From the NCBI RefSeq assembly GCF_004359215.1, contig NC_090613.1, forward strand, positions 4,817,050-4,876,118: a DNA stretch of 59,069 nucleotides. Direction: 5' to 3'. The position numbers and the translations under genes were made by a program. This DNA is from Bremia lactucae. Taxonomy: Eukaryota; Oomycota; Peronosporomycetes; Peronosporales; Peronosporaceae. Below are positions 19,433 through 29,769 of this stretch, piece after piece. Position 1 is the first letter of the stretch. The number at the start of each line of letters is the position of its first letter. Under the pieces are notes generated by a model, which was not told the DNA's origin, made no database searches, and saw nothing but the letters and a program-made list of their open reading frames with translations.

Positions 19433-21179
19433 ATGTCGCAAGCTCGCCTTACCAATGCTCATGCTTGCGAATTTGCAAGCACAAGGATGCCAATCGCAGC
19501 ATGAGCCAGCAAGCTTTGGCTGCCTGGGCGACAAAGGAGATCAACCTCACTAAGCGCGTGACTCAGGCTTCTATCAGCAACATCATGAAGAAATGTGCTG
19601 AGCTGGAGGCAATGAACTTTACAGCCCCAACGCCAAGCGTCAGCACCTTGTCCAGCACCCATTCGTGGAGGAGGCAGTGGCCTTCTAAGTGCTGCGCCGC
19701 CAGCATCGTGGGGTATCCTCACCGGGGATCTGATCTGCGCAAAGGCTCATAGATTTGCCGAATCACTTGGAATCCAAGATGACGCCATTAAGTTCTCTCA
19801 CGGATCTCTCCAAAAGTTCCAGCAACGCCACAAACGCCGTGCTATCCGCATCCACGGCGAAAGCGAATCGATTTTAATGTGAAGGTTTTGAACGAGGCTC
19901 TACCTGAGCTGAACACGGTTATAACCGGGTATTTTCTCCGGGATGTGTATAACGTGGATCTGACAGGTAAGTTTAGTTTTGCCTTTCTTTCAGACGGATC
20001 ACCCTTGGTTATTTTAGCTTTGACAGGACTTTTTTTCCAGCATGACATTGATAGGACGATCGCTCAGGCAGAGATTGAAGGGCACAAAAAGGACAAGATC
20101 AATTTGATCTCCATTCGTCTTTCCATTGGATTTAGAAACTGACATCTGTTATACAGACACGCGTCGACGACGCTTTCATAGCGAATGCTGATGGGTCTAA
20201 TAAGCTTCAGCCATTCTTCATCGGACGAGCCAAAAAACCTCAGTGTTTTAACAAGAAGACAGGAGAGCAGTTGGGATTCCTTTTTAGGCACAACGTGGAA
20301 GCATAAATGGCCCACAGTTTTCTCAGGAATGGCTTCTTAATGTTGACATAGCTATTAAGATATGTTTGCAACCTTGTGTCTTAGGATTGACCTGTAAATC
20401 TTGCAAACATCTGGCAAGTGCTTTAGGATTAAGACAGGAAGGTCCTCCTCTTGAAACCCTAAACCCTAAACCCTAAACCCTAGACGCAACGTGCAATGTT
20501 CCTGGCAAATCACACAGTGGACGACCTGCAGCAGACCAACGTCAAGGTTTAGCCCTTCCGCCCAACGCGACACCGAAATTTAATAAATGGATGCCGGCAT
20601 AATTGCCGCTTTTAAGAGGTGTTACCGGCGCTACCATCTTCAGCACGCGCTGGATTGCGACGACCAAGGCGAGATTGGAACAGTAACAAAGTTGACCAGC
20701 TTACAGCCGTGCGCTGGTCTCTTTCTACTTGGATAGAATTTCGGCTAGCACGATCAAAACTGCTTCAACCACACCGGGCTATTTGCAAAGCCTGCCACGG
20801 TTCCGATGCCAAGAGGAAGTAGAGAACATGGAGGGCGAGTAGGAGACTGTGAAGGAGGAGAAATCTCTGGAGCAGGACCTGGAAACTAAGCTCAAACAGT
20901 TGCCGCTTCGCTATTCGATGGCCGTTGAGGAGCTTCTCAACCCTGTCGAAGAAGACGAGAGTGCTCACGCAGTGCAGAAAGAGGAGAAAGGGAACAAAGG
21001 AGCTTCAGCAGAGTCGAGGGCAGTTACACACAGATTTACCAAGTCAGAGAAGATAATCATCTTAGGAAGTACCTCTACGTTGCTTGATCTGTCCCAGGAA
21101 GCCCACCGTTCTGCCTACAACTACTCCGCAGCCTTCAGACTGACATTCGCAGTGTCAACATCATACAAATCACCCTTGA
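19433..21179 (+). pseudogene. pogo/Tigger-like DNA transposase, broken
   Basis: The N-terminal helix-turn-helix reads MSQQALAAWATKEINLTKRV and TQASISNIMKKCAELEAMNF. A CENP-B-type DNA-binding domain follows in another frame (GDLICAKAHRFAESLGIQDD, IKFSHGSLQKFQQRHKRRAI). The DDE catalytic domain comes next: VDLTG/LFFQHDIDRTIAQAEIEGHKK, then FIANADGSNKLQPFFIGRAK, FNKKTGEQLGF, and later MDAGIIAAFKRCYRRYHLQH and a QLTAVRWSLSTW block. A charged tail (20,849-21,179) fits the usual C-terminus. A 60-base GTAAGT...GACAG segment (19967-20026) restores the frame when removed and looks like an intron; a second about 59 bases long (20098-20156) has an AT instead of a GT donor. The first D motif reads VDLTG instead of the usual MDETG. 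Gypsy B1 inserted exactly at its end. Confidence 0.85.
20454..20481. repeat. interstitial telomere-type repeat, four AAACCCT units
   Basis: Four perfect head-to-tail copies of AAACCCT occupy 20454-20481. This is the TTTAGGG-type telomere unit reported for oomycetes and most plants. It lies inside the DDE domain of the Tigger-like pseudogene, between the sequence for GFLM (about 20,340) and that for DDLQQTNVKV (about 20,525). Confidence 0.9.
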
Positions 21180-21698
21180 TGTAACGGGCTAAAGTTGCTC
21201 TAATGTTACACAGTCCCCGTTAAGTACACTTGGTGTTCTAGAAGGGATAAAATGATTAGACCCACCAAGCGGGTGTGGCTCATATTTGTGACCAACATTG
21301 TGTATGTGATGCACGTAGGTGCATTCCCATTAGGAGAAATGACGCCTAGCGTCATCCGTTATGCGAGGTATCTCTAGAAATATACGCACGCAATACATAT
21401 TAGTGTTATCTACAGAGATGACATTTTTGATTGATAAAATAGGTACTTATATTTAATGCGACTAAATATAAATCAGTAGGAAAAACTACTTTCTACTTAG
21501 TAAGTGCGCTCGAGGAGCCAATATTACCACTCCCGTGACGACACTTTACTATAGTGCTTAGTGCGTTGGGTGAGGTCGCTAAGGCGCCCACCACAACTAC
21601 CTCACTGCACGCAAGAGAAGATGGTTTAACCGCTCCCTTGCTGTGCTAGGGTGTGTGTCTAAGTAGATCGTGGCCGCATTACGACGTGCCCGCCTACA
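21180..21698 (+). repeat. 5' LTR of gypsy B1
   Basis: It starts TGTAACGGGCTAAAGTTGC and ends CGTGCCCGCCTACA. Two bases later TGGAAGCACTTGAAATCC begins, in the position of a tRNA primer-binding site; I could not assign the tRNA. Confidence 0.9.
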
Positions 21699-21754
21699 CT
21701 TGGAAGCACTTGAAATCCTTCTCACGACCCGCATCTCTGCGTGTGTACGTGAGG

Positions 21755-22830
21755 ATGAGCCTCAATATTGATTGGGCTCATTTTCCTCACCTCTCCGAAC
21801 ATCATCGGGAGGTGGCAGGGCTTATGGCGCAGGGACTTGGTGAACAAGCCCTGGCCAGGCTCCTGGGCAGTCCTCCTGAGCAACATGTTGCTCAGTTGGA
21901 GCAGTTTGAGGCATTCGTGCTTGGAAAGCGGAGAGCCGCGTCCGAAGCACAGAGCCATGCTGCGGCGGAGTCCATCACAAGAATCAGAATGAGCTGAGGC
22001 ATTAGCCGGCTCGGAGCGAGGCACTCAACAGGACTGTTGAAATGCTCTCTGCCCGGCCGCATCAGCTGAGGCCCATTCGGATGGACCTGCCTAAGTTCGA
22101 TGGAACTGTAGCGCACATGATTATCCACTGGCTGTTAACCGTAGAGCAATGCGGTGATGCGCAGCTCATCGAGGACGACAGCCGGATGGTGTCGTACGCC
22201 ATTCCGCTTCTGCGTGGTAAGGCGTCGGAGTGGGCGTACTCGGCACTTATGACAGAAAGGCGCTCCCTACATGGGCGATCTTTTAAGACAAAGATTCGCG
22301 TCGTGTACCAGCCACCGAACAACGAAGTGTTGCTTCAAGCGCGCTTCTTTGGAGCGCGATAGGCGATCTCTGCAAGAGTATGTGCAAAAGATGCGCTCGC
22401 TGTTGGCGTCTATTACCGTAGATCCGGTTTCGGAGCAAATTAAGGTTCCCACTTCAATGAACGGACTAACGCATGGCCCATCGCGACAGGCCCTTTTCAG
22501 AAAGGTGCCGTCGACGATGGACGAGGCAATCCAAATTCCTTAGTTGAGGAGCAATCCTATAACAGTGCCTCGGCGACAGCTTGGTATAAGCCGTCGGCCG
22601 AGAAGTCAGATGCCACTCCCATGGAGTTAAGCAATGCAGACGTTCTCTGCTATAAATGCGGCAGGCGTGGCCATATTATGGCTCACTGCTATGCCAGGGT
22701 CCCTGCTGGGGCAAAGAAGCCCAGCAAGAGGACTTTCTTTTTAAAGGGCGATGGCAAGAACCAGCTTGCGAGACGAATTTGTTTTGCATCGACCACTGAG
22801 GGGTATGGAAATGCAGGAGCGCAGTAGGGG
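21755..22830 (+). pseudogene. gag: gypsy B1 gag and zinc knuckle
   Basis: Gag starts MSLNIDWAHFPHLSEHHREV and has a helical stretch rich in Gln and Glu. After one frameshift it continues IRMDLPKFDGTVAHMIIHWL and RKASEWAYSAL-like sequence (22042-22362). A second frameshift leads to RRSLQEYVQKMRSLLASITV (22271-22543). The last piece (22621-22827) has a CX2CX4HX4C knuckle (CYKCGRRGHIMAHC). The KFDG and W-rich blocks are the conserved capsid features of gypsy gag. Confidence 0.85.
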
Positions 22831-22971
22831 CGGGATGCCCTACTGACGCAGACTGAAGATACCCCAAAGTTCAGAGTTGTCGAACAAATGGGTAGCATAG
22901 TTCCGGAGGTCTCGAAATTTTGGACCTCAACCCTGCTGGTGTATAGCGCTTAAGTACGAGGCTATGACCAG

Positions 22972-23424
22972 GTGATGACCCTCCTAGTGTATTCGGGTGC
23001 ATCACAAAATTTTGTGAAACTCGCGGCTCTAAGAAAGAGACCGGCGATGTTTGAGTCGCTTTGCCAGGATGGCAAGCGAGAAGAGGCGACCGTTCGTTTA
23101 GCGAACGGCGCGCTCGTTAAGTCTGAGGGAGTTCAGGTAGAACTCGCCTTCAGCTTTAGTGACTTCTCTTGTAAAGAGAATTTCACAGTGCTAGGTATGG
23201 ATAGTCCGTATGACCTCATCCTAGGCATGCCATGGTTGGCAAAACATCAACCATGGATAGACTGGCATACTCGCACAGTTGCGAACTCTACGCAGGACAC
23301 CGGAAATGATGTGCTCCTGCGAGAGGTGTATGCAACTGATGTCGTGTCAGACACAGTTGAGGGTGCGTTGACGGGATGTCAAACGTATAACCATTTTCTA
23401 CCGAGCTCGTGGAGACCGGGGTAG
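22972..23424 (+). pseudogene. pol: gypsy B1 protease with catalytic Asp lost
   Basis: The frame reads LLVYSGASQNFVKLAALRKR, TVRLANGALVKSEGVQVEL and YDLILGMPWLAKHQPWIDW. These are the two conserved blocks of gypsy retropepsins. The active site, normally DSGAS, reads YSGAS (TAT for GAT at about 22,987), so the essential aspartate is missing. The frame ends at 23,424 where the long inverted repeat begins. Confidence 0.87.
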
Positions 23425-23433
23425 TAAAAAGGA

Positions 23434-23932
23434 CGATGACAAGTAGTCATGTGTCCGATTGTCCTGCACAGAGCCGAGAGCATGTGGCTGTAGACGGCGA
23501 GCTGACAGGAAGTCACGCGTCGCATAAACCGGCACAGTGCCTAGAGCCTGGTGCTGTTGGAAGGGGTCCGTTAGCCAGGAGAGCAACGGCATCCGCTATC
23601 AGTCAAAAGTCGTGTAACTCGAAGAACGAGTACCTGACAGATTAGGACGATCAAAGGCACGTTTAAACGAAGACGTGCCTTTGATCGTCCTAATCTGTCA
23701 GGTCTAAACGAAGACGTGCCTTTGATCGTCCTAATCTGTCAGGTACTTGTTCTTCGAGTTACACGACTTTTGAATGCCGTTGCTCTCCTGGCTAACGCAC
23801 CCCTTCCAACAGCACCAGGCTCTAGGCACTGTGCCGGTTTATGCGACGCATGACTTCCTGTCAGCTCGCCGTCTACAGCGACATGCTCTCGGCTCTATGC
23901 AGGACATTCGGACACATGACTACTTGTCATCG
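23434..23932. repeat. long imperfect inverted repeat between protease and RT
   Basis: The left arm (23,434-23,663) and right arm (23,673-23,932) are reverse complements over about 230 bp, with roughly ten substitutions. The left arm has about 12 extra bases, and the right arm carries one extra 41-bp unit (TCTAAACGAAGACGTGCC...). The centre (GGCACGT...ACGTGCC) is a perfect stem. A single, non-inverted relative of the sequence occurs at 35,560-35,780 in gypsy D1, so it is normal protease-RT linker DNA copied in inverse. Confidence 0.93.
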
Positions 23933-24376
23933 TACCTTAGGATTAGTTTCTATTAAAGAGGACGGGCCTTCGAACGAGGTGTCGAGGCCGTCAAAGTCGA
24001 AATTGCGGAGGCATCCTCAGTTGAGGTGCTCCGGCAAGTCTTTAAATCTGCCGAGGAGATAGTAAATTCCCCGGAGATGTCGTGGGATATGCTCTTGTCG
24101 AATTAAAGGAATGAGAGATACACGAAAAAGTCACACCAGCTCCAGAAGAGAACTTAGTGGACTGTTGCTCTTCGTCCACAATGGACGAGAGCGTCCTAAA
24201 AAGGACAAAAATAAACGGTTTGCTGCGCAAGGCTGGATGCCTTGAGAGACAGTCCGTTCTTTGAGGTCTGTGGAAATATCGCGATGTGTTCTTGGAAGAA
24301 GTGCCGAGCCGCCTACCAGCAGATAGGGAGGGGCATCGGACATGAGATTGATTTCGAACCTGGCACCAAGTAGTGT

Positions 24377-24895
24377 GTGACCAGGCAATGGCCGTTGCCG
24401 AAAGAACACGCCAATTATATCGATGAGTTCTTCGACAAGCGAGCCAAGGCGGGACATGTGCGTGAGAGCAAATCGCCTCACTGCAGCCCGACCTTTTGTT
24501 TGCGTAAAGCCACAGGTGGATGGCGCGTGGTTCATGCTTGTAATAAGCTGAACACGGCGACCATACCGGCGCAAACGCCAATCCCGCGGAAAGATGTCTT
24601 GTTGAACTCCCTGGGAAAGTCAACTATCTTTTCCGCGTTGGATTTGAAGGATGGCTACTATCAGGTACTTATGTGGGAGTCCGATGTAACCAAAACAACT
24701 GTAAGCACCCCAAGCGGTATGCTTTGGGAGTGGCTTGTGATGCCTCAAGGTTTGAAAAACGCACCAGCGACATTCAACAGAGTAATGGCTCACGTGATGC
24801 GTCAGCACTGTGCCTACGCGCCTCATTTCTTTGACAATGTATTTGTGCATAGTAGGGACGAGGAGGAGCTGAGCGCAATAGAGTCACACAAGCGT
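24377..24895 (+). pseudogene. pol: gypsy B1 reverse transcriptase, N-terminal half
   Basis: It reads RQWPLPKEHANYIDEFFDKR, HCSPTFCLRKATGGWRVVHA, the first catalytic block ALDLKDGYYQVLM, MPQGLKNAPATFNRVM and the palm motif HFFDNVFVHSRD. The palm normally has FDD; here the second Asp is Asn, which should abolish polymerase activity. The upstream linker (23,950-24,376) is frame-disrupted. The reading stops being RT at about 24,893, where an inverted pol block begins. Confidence 0.9.
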
Positions 24896-26351
24896 GTCAT
24901 GCACGGAGAAATTAAGTTCCGTTTTTTTACAAGCCGAGACTAATAAGAGATGACACGGTCAACGCCGTCGTCATTCTTCCGCATGAGCGCGCTGCCGACT
25001 GCAAAATTACTTGCATCGCAGACGAAGCTAAAGGGCGTCTCCGCGTCTGGCAATGCCAAGACCGGTGCCTCTACAAGAGATTGCTTCATTGATGTGAACG
25101 CATAATCTTGTTCTTTTAAATGAACTCATTCTGCGTCCTTTTTAAGGAGGTCAGATAATGGTCTAGTTTGCTCAGCATAATTCTTGCTAGATTTATGCAA
25201 GTAATTAGCGAGCCCTAGAAATTGGTGCAAATCCTTCGCATATCGTGGGATTGGTCGTTCCTTTACTAATTTACCTTGTCTGGGTTTGGTCGCACACCAT
25301 GTGTACCTACGATGCAACCCAGCACAGGTATCTCAGGGACCCTATGACGCACTATTGCAAGTTGACGTACATGGGGCGTCCTTCAAAGCCTAGCAACACA
25401 GCGTCTTAATGAATGGGCTCAGGCATCCCGTGTAGTCGGTATACATGATCCAAGAACAAAAGAGCTTCCTCTTTGCCTGTGATCGATGTTGTTCATGGTG
25501 CTAAATGTACTATTTTGCTCAGTCTGTCTTCAAAGACGACGAGCCCTGTCCGACCCTTATGATCGGGCGGCATGCCAAACATCAAGTCCAGAATTTCCAA
25601 CAGCTGGTTAAAATCGATAGCGGCTTCAGTGGCGCACTGATGGACGGTGCAGGCTTAATGCGCTGACACTGTTCGCAAGAGCGGATATAGTTGGCCACCC
25701 ATCTATATAGGTGTGGTCACCAAAATTCCTCTAACACTCGTAAGATTGTCTTTTCACGGCCCAGATGCCCACTAGATGGCACATCATGGAGCTCGTGAAG
25801 GATCATCAGCTTGAGATCTGTGTCATGAGGCACATAGATAGGTTCTCAAGGGATCACAAGGTGACAGCTGATGCCATAACAAGCCATCGCTGTAGCTAAA
25901 ACCAACTTAGCTTAGCCTTCAGGTGCGACGGAAAGGAGGCCTTTCATCCACCGAAGTAATGAAACAGCAGGCGACAACATTCGTCCTGACTGTAGCTCTC
26001 CTTTATTTCAAAAGCCAGCGAGCTCGTCGGGTGGTAGACCTTTATGGTTGCCTATGTTGATGACTAAACATTTGCCTTAGCATGAGACAGACTTTTCTGG
26101 TGTTTTACCTCGAGGTCTGGTCTGTGCGATAACGCGTCAGCTAAACATTCGAATTATTCGGCTAGTATTCAACTTTAAAATTATATGTAGAGAAGAATGT
26201 AAGCCATCTTGCCATTTTAGGCGAAAGGTGCGGTGAATTTATTGCGGTCCGGAGTGATGCGTGATCCGTATATACGACAAATGGTTCGGTGCCCAATAGG
26301 TGCACACGAAACTTGACAAGAGCATACTTTATTAAAAGTAGCTCTTAGCAT
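24893..26351 (-). pseudogene. pol: inverted, circularly permuted RT/RNase H/integrase block in B1
   Basis: Reading the minus strand from 26,351, the block starts in the middle of RNase H ([12 protein letters not shown] position). It runs through the integrase zinc finger (SCEQCQRIKPAPS, about 25,640) and into the integrase core, which ends near MPEPIH (about 25,420). At about 25,317 it jumps back to the end of RT (GTHGVRPNP, then FLGLANYLHKSSKNYAEQTR) and the first half of RNase H (FVCDASNFAVGSALMR). It ends at VHD near 24,893. The two outer ends are adjacent in a normal element. Several stops are present. Confidence 0.8.
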
Positions 26352-27210
26352 CGAACCGGGATCCACGTTTTCGTCTGATTCCTGGCGACATTTGTTTAAG
26401 TTACTAGGTAGCAAGCTCCACATGTCGACCGCAGATCATCCCCAGACCGATGGCCAAACAGAACGTGCCAATCGGGTCGTGGCGGATGTCTTACGCACTA
26501 AAGCGATTTTCAAATAATGAAGCAAGCAATTGCCTTCTGTGGAGTTCGCTATAAATAACAGTGTCCACGCCAGTACGGGTGAGTAACCGTTTTATATTAA
26601 GGGACTGCGCCATCCTTAGACGCCAGTCTTGTTTGTGCGCAGCTCGAGTCTTAGTGGATGAGGACCCCTCACTATGTTTGGAGCGAAAGATGGACACGGT
26701 TTCGTCAATACGACGATGACCCGCGAGGGTATCATCTCAACGACTGATACTTGCCCTTGTGACCCTGCCAGTTTAGCAGTGGTCAACAAATCTACGTTCT
26801 ATGACCGATCTCTCGGCGGTATCATAGGCGAGTTTGATACAAAAAGCGTGAGCGAGGCTTTGTGGTTGAGCGATTAGCCATCACACGAAAGTCTGTGGCG
26901 CAATGGCAAGCGCACAGGACAAGCAAAAATAATATGCGGACCGAAATGGTCGCAAAAATAATTAAAGCTTTAGAGTGGGTGAAAAAGTACTATTAAGTAC
27001 CGCTATCCTACCTAAAAATGCAATTTCTGTACTACCTGGAGGTTCTACGAAGTTGTTGCCGCGTTTCATTGGGCCCTTTACGGTGTAGAAGAGGTTGGAG
27101 ACCTAAATTATAGGCTCACCCTTCCCCCGTATATGAAGATGCACCCCGTATTTTACGTGGGTCGTCTGAATGGTATGTAGACACAAATGAGGTCACATAC
27201 CCCCATCCGT
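26352..27210 (+). pseudogene. pol: gypsy B1 integrase, C-terminal half
   Basis: Plus-strand sequence resumes with [53 protein letters not shown] and later EAL (about 26,860). The tail FHWALYGVEEVGDLNYRLTL, YMKMHPVFYVGRLNGM ends near 27,177. Two stops and several frameshifts are visible. Confidence 0.85.
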
Positions 27211-27369
27211 CTAAGGAGACGATGGTGACGCCGACTGTGAGTCGAGCGTTGTTCGGGTGAGGGTGACGGTGAAGGCGAAAAGCTTTCGGACCGACTACTC
27301 CCTCCACGAACAGGACTTGGAGGGAGCGAGGGACATCACGCGAGTAACGCGGATCCCTCAGCATTATCC

Positions 27370-28704
27370 ATGGAAAGAGGTCCAAACGAGTCTTCAGGCG
27401 TTCATGACCCTGACGAGCCTTCGCTCGGACATCATGAAGAACCGAGGTCAGTCGCGAGACTTGACCCTCGAGATCCGCAATGCGTCGTTCAGCAGCGCTT
27501 AACGCCTGTGACTGAACGGACGAAGGTAAGGCAGCCGCGAATAGGTGGGCGAGGTCGCCGCTCCTATCGGGTGCCGCCTGCACTGATGGATGCGAGTGGG
27601 AATCAACGCTTTCTTGTTGGAAGGTTGCTTGCCCACCACTCCGTGAGCCAAAGGTATCAGATCCTCGTGCAAATGAAAGGGTGCTTGAAGCGTTACGACT
27701 CTAGGAACCGATCGATAGCCTACGTATTGACGTGCCCGGCTTATTATCTGCCTATGAATAGGAGCACCAGCTGAGGCCTCTTCGATAGTCACAAATGGAC
27801 TGACAGAAGCAGCGTTGTGATAAGAAACAAGGGGTATAGTATCGCATATGTACCGCTGTTGCATTGAATCGGAATGCGGATGAATTCAGTGCAAGAATTC
27901 TGCCTCGTATTGGTCGGGCGTTATGTTGAACACAGCACGACCGGGATCGGAAAAATTCGCAATTAAACGCAACACGGCCGGGATCGGAAAAAATACGCTT
28001 AACAGATTTTCCCTGACCCTTTCATGTTTTAAAGACGCCATACAAATTATGAGCGTCTATAAGAGCGCGCTTTAAGAGCGACGCTTCTGGCCCGTTTAAA
28101 CGAGGCCATTTAGATAGAGAGGGCATCAGTGATATGCCACCCGTCACATAGCCACGTTCTAAACGACTGGCTCGTGACACCGACTGAGCACGTTCACATA
28201 TCGTCGGCGAAGCTTTAGACTCAAATTCCTCTATGTCAGATCCATTATGGATTATGGTCTGAGCAATATACGTTGTGGTTTTACCCAACGAAGAAGCGGC
28301 TGCGCCTTTATGGGCAGCGCTCTCATTACCTGTCGCTGCGCTTTCAAGCGCAGACGACGAGACAGCATTCGTAAGTGCTGCTGTCGCCATGCTGTGAGCC
28401 ATGAGAGAAGTTTGGATGGGCAATAATGCGCCATCATCCTTCCTCATGAGCTCGTTATCCGCATCACTACAATAAGGTGACGGCAACGGTGTCGACTCAT
28501 TGTAGCGACAATGAGCGACGGATCAGCATCCTCACTGTTAAAGTGGAATGGATCCTTCAGCCCTGTTAACGCGACAGCAGCAATGGCTGTCGGCGTTTCG
28601 ACTAAGGCATTAGACGCGGCCGGCGAATTAACGCGGCGCGTGCGCTTAGTGTGAGGTTGAGTGGGCGTCTTCGACCTACCAACGTGGCCCCTTTTAGGTG
28701 GCAT
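27370..28704 (-). pseudogene. antisense ORF of gypsy B1 (aORF-B), broken
   Basis: It reads against the element from just inside the 3' LTR. It starts MPPKRGHVGRSKTPTQPH with a basic, nuclear-signal-like N-terminus (KRTRR), then DADPSLIV. A 1-base loss near 28,506 shifts to NESTPLPSPYCSDADNELMR. It continues with NGSDIEEFESKASP, SVSRASRLERGYVTGGISLM and RALIDAHNLYGVFKT. A TGA stands where copy B2 has TGG (about 28,022). After the segment opposite the chromodomain it ends in a coiled coil (LSAAERRIADLEGQVSRLTS, VRAKARQGHERLKTRL; 27,500-27,370). B2 at 55,697 preserves the same order with different lesions, which indicates an ancestral intact ORF of roughly 430 codons. No function recognised. Confidence 0.7.
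27560..27775 (+). pseudogene. pol: gypsy B1 chromodomain
   Basis: The frame LMDASGNQRFLVGRLLAHHS, then YQILVQMKGCLKRYDSRN, is the B2 chromodomain (FLVERLLAHRS, FAQWRGYPKHSNSWVPID at 56,590-56,790) with extra substitutions. The W-R-G-Y-P core has become M-K-G-C-L, so the aromatic cage is damaged. Confidence 0.75.
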
Positions 28705-28822
28705 CTTTAGCGCCGTGTATGGAAACACAGGTCGCTAGAGTGATTACGTGAACTAGCGGCGCGTAAAGCTGCTCGCAGTTCCTCCTTCCTCTTTGACGAA
28801 ATTTAAAGTGTAAATTCGTTTT

Positions 28823-28836
28823 TAAAGGGGTGGTGG
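28823..28836 (+). promoter_or_regulatory. polypurine tract of gypsy B1
   Basis: AAAGGGGTGGTGG lies directly before the 3' LTR. Plus-strand synthesis priming is the expected role. Confidence 0.75.
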
Positions 28837-29354
28837 TGTAACGGGCTAAAGTTGTCCTGATGTTACACAGTCCCCGTTAAGTACACTTGGTGTTCTAAAA
28901 GGGATAAAATGATTAGACCCACCAAGCGGGTGTGGCTCATATTTGTGACCAACATTGTGTATGTGATGCACATAGGTGCATTCCCATTAGGAGAAATGAC
29001 GCCTAGCGTCATCCGTTATGCGAGGTATCTCTAGAAATATACGCTCGCAATACGTATTAGTGTTATCTACAGAGATGACATTTTTGATTGATAAAATAGG
29101 TACTTATATTTAATGCGATTAAATATAAATCAGTACGAAAACTACTTTCTACTTAGTAAGTGCGCTCGAGGAGCCAATATTACCACTCCCGTGACGACAC
29201 TTTACTAGAGTACATAGTGCGTTGGGTGAGGTCCCTAAGGCGCCCACCACAACTACCTCACTGCACGCAAGAGAAGATGGTTTAACCGCTTCCTCGCTGT
29301 GCTAGGGTGTGTGTCTAAGTAGATCGTGGCCGCATTACGACGTGCCCGCCTACA
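28837..29354 (+). repeat. 3' LTR of gypsy B1
   Basis: It is the same length as the 5' LTR and nearly identical, from TGTAACGGGCTAAAGTTGTC to CGTGCCCGCCTACA. It is followed directly by the host island. Confidence 0.92.
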
Positions 29355-29769
29355 TGTGATGCTTGGCTTAAACAGGTTTCCTCCCCCACATTTATAAAAA
29401 AAAATCTTCTTCGATAACCTTCTATTTTGTTTGTGGCTATTAGTCATTATTAGTAATTAAGCGCCATATGGTGGACCTCAGATCCTACAAGTTAGCAAAA
29501 GTTATAAGTTTTGGGATAGAGGGATGACTGTATTTATAAAATTTAGAATTGTAGCTCTGATTAATCTGTGCTTGAAGTGTAGATCTCAACCACGTGCTTC
29601 AGCATAGATGAACCATGATGAAGCTTTCAACTCGAGAGTACCAGTGCGTATCAAGCTTTATTGATTCAATGAGCATATGAGATCCTAAATCACACCCTTT
29701 ATCGAGCTTTACAATTTTAGTTCAGTTAAAAAGCGAATCAATTATTTAATACCAATCAATGATCACCAT
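29355..29769. other. 3' flank of the aminotransferase gene
   Basis: AT-rich DNA between the B1 LTR and the stop codon of the minus-strand gene, probably its 3' untranslated region. On the minus strand it includes CAATAAAGC about 110 bases after the stop, a possible polyadenylation signal. I see no coding region. Confidence 0.5.

Larger units (their letters stand above)
21180..29354 (+). mobile_element. Ty3/gypsy retrotransposon B1 with both LTRs and internal rearrangements
   Basis: LTRs of 519 bp (21180-21698) and 518 bp (28837-29354), both TGTAACGGGC...GCCTACA, flank gag, zinc knuckle, protease, RT, integrase tail, chromodomain and an antisense ORF. By eye the LTRs differ at about fifteen to twenty positions. 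The middle contains a long inverted repeat (23,434-23,932) and an inverted, permuted pol block (24,893-26,351). Flanking bases (CTTGA before, TGTGA after) do not form an exact target duplication. Confidence 0.93.

Noticed and set aside
19459..19722. Minus-strand ORF within the Tigger-like region
   Set aside because: It is antisense to clear helix-turn-helix and CENP-B-type sequence on the plus strand.
24042..24623. A 193-codon minus-strand ORF
   Set aside because: It lies opposite the B1 reverse transcriptase and pre-RT linker, and shows no conserved counterpart in other copies.
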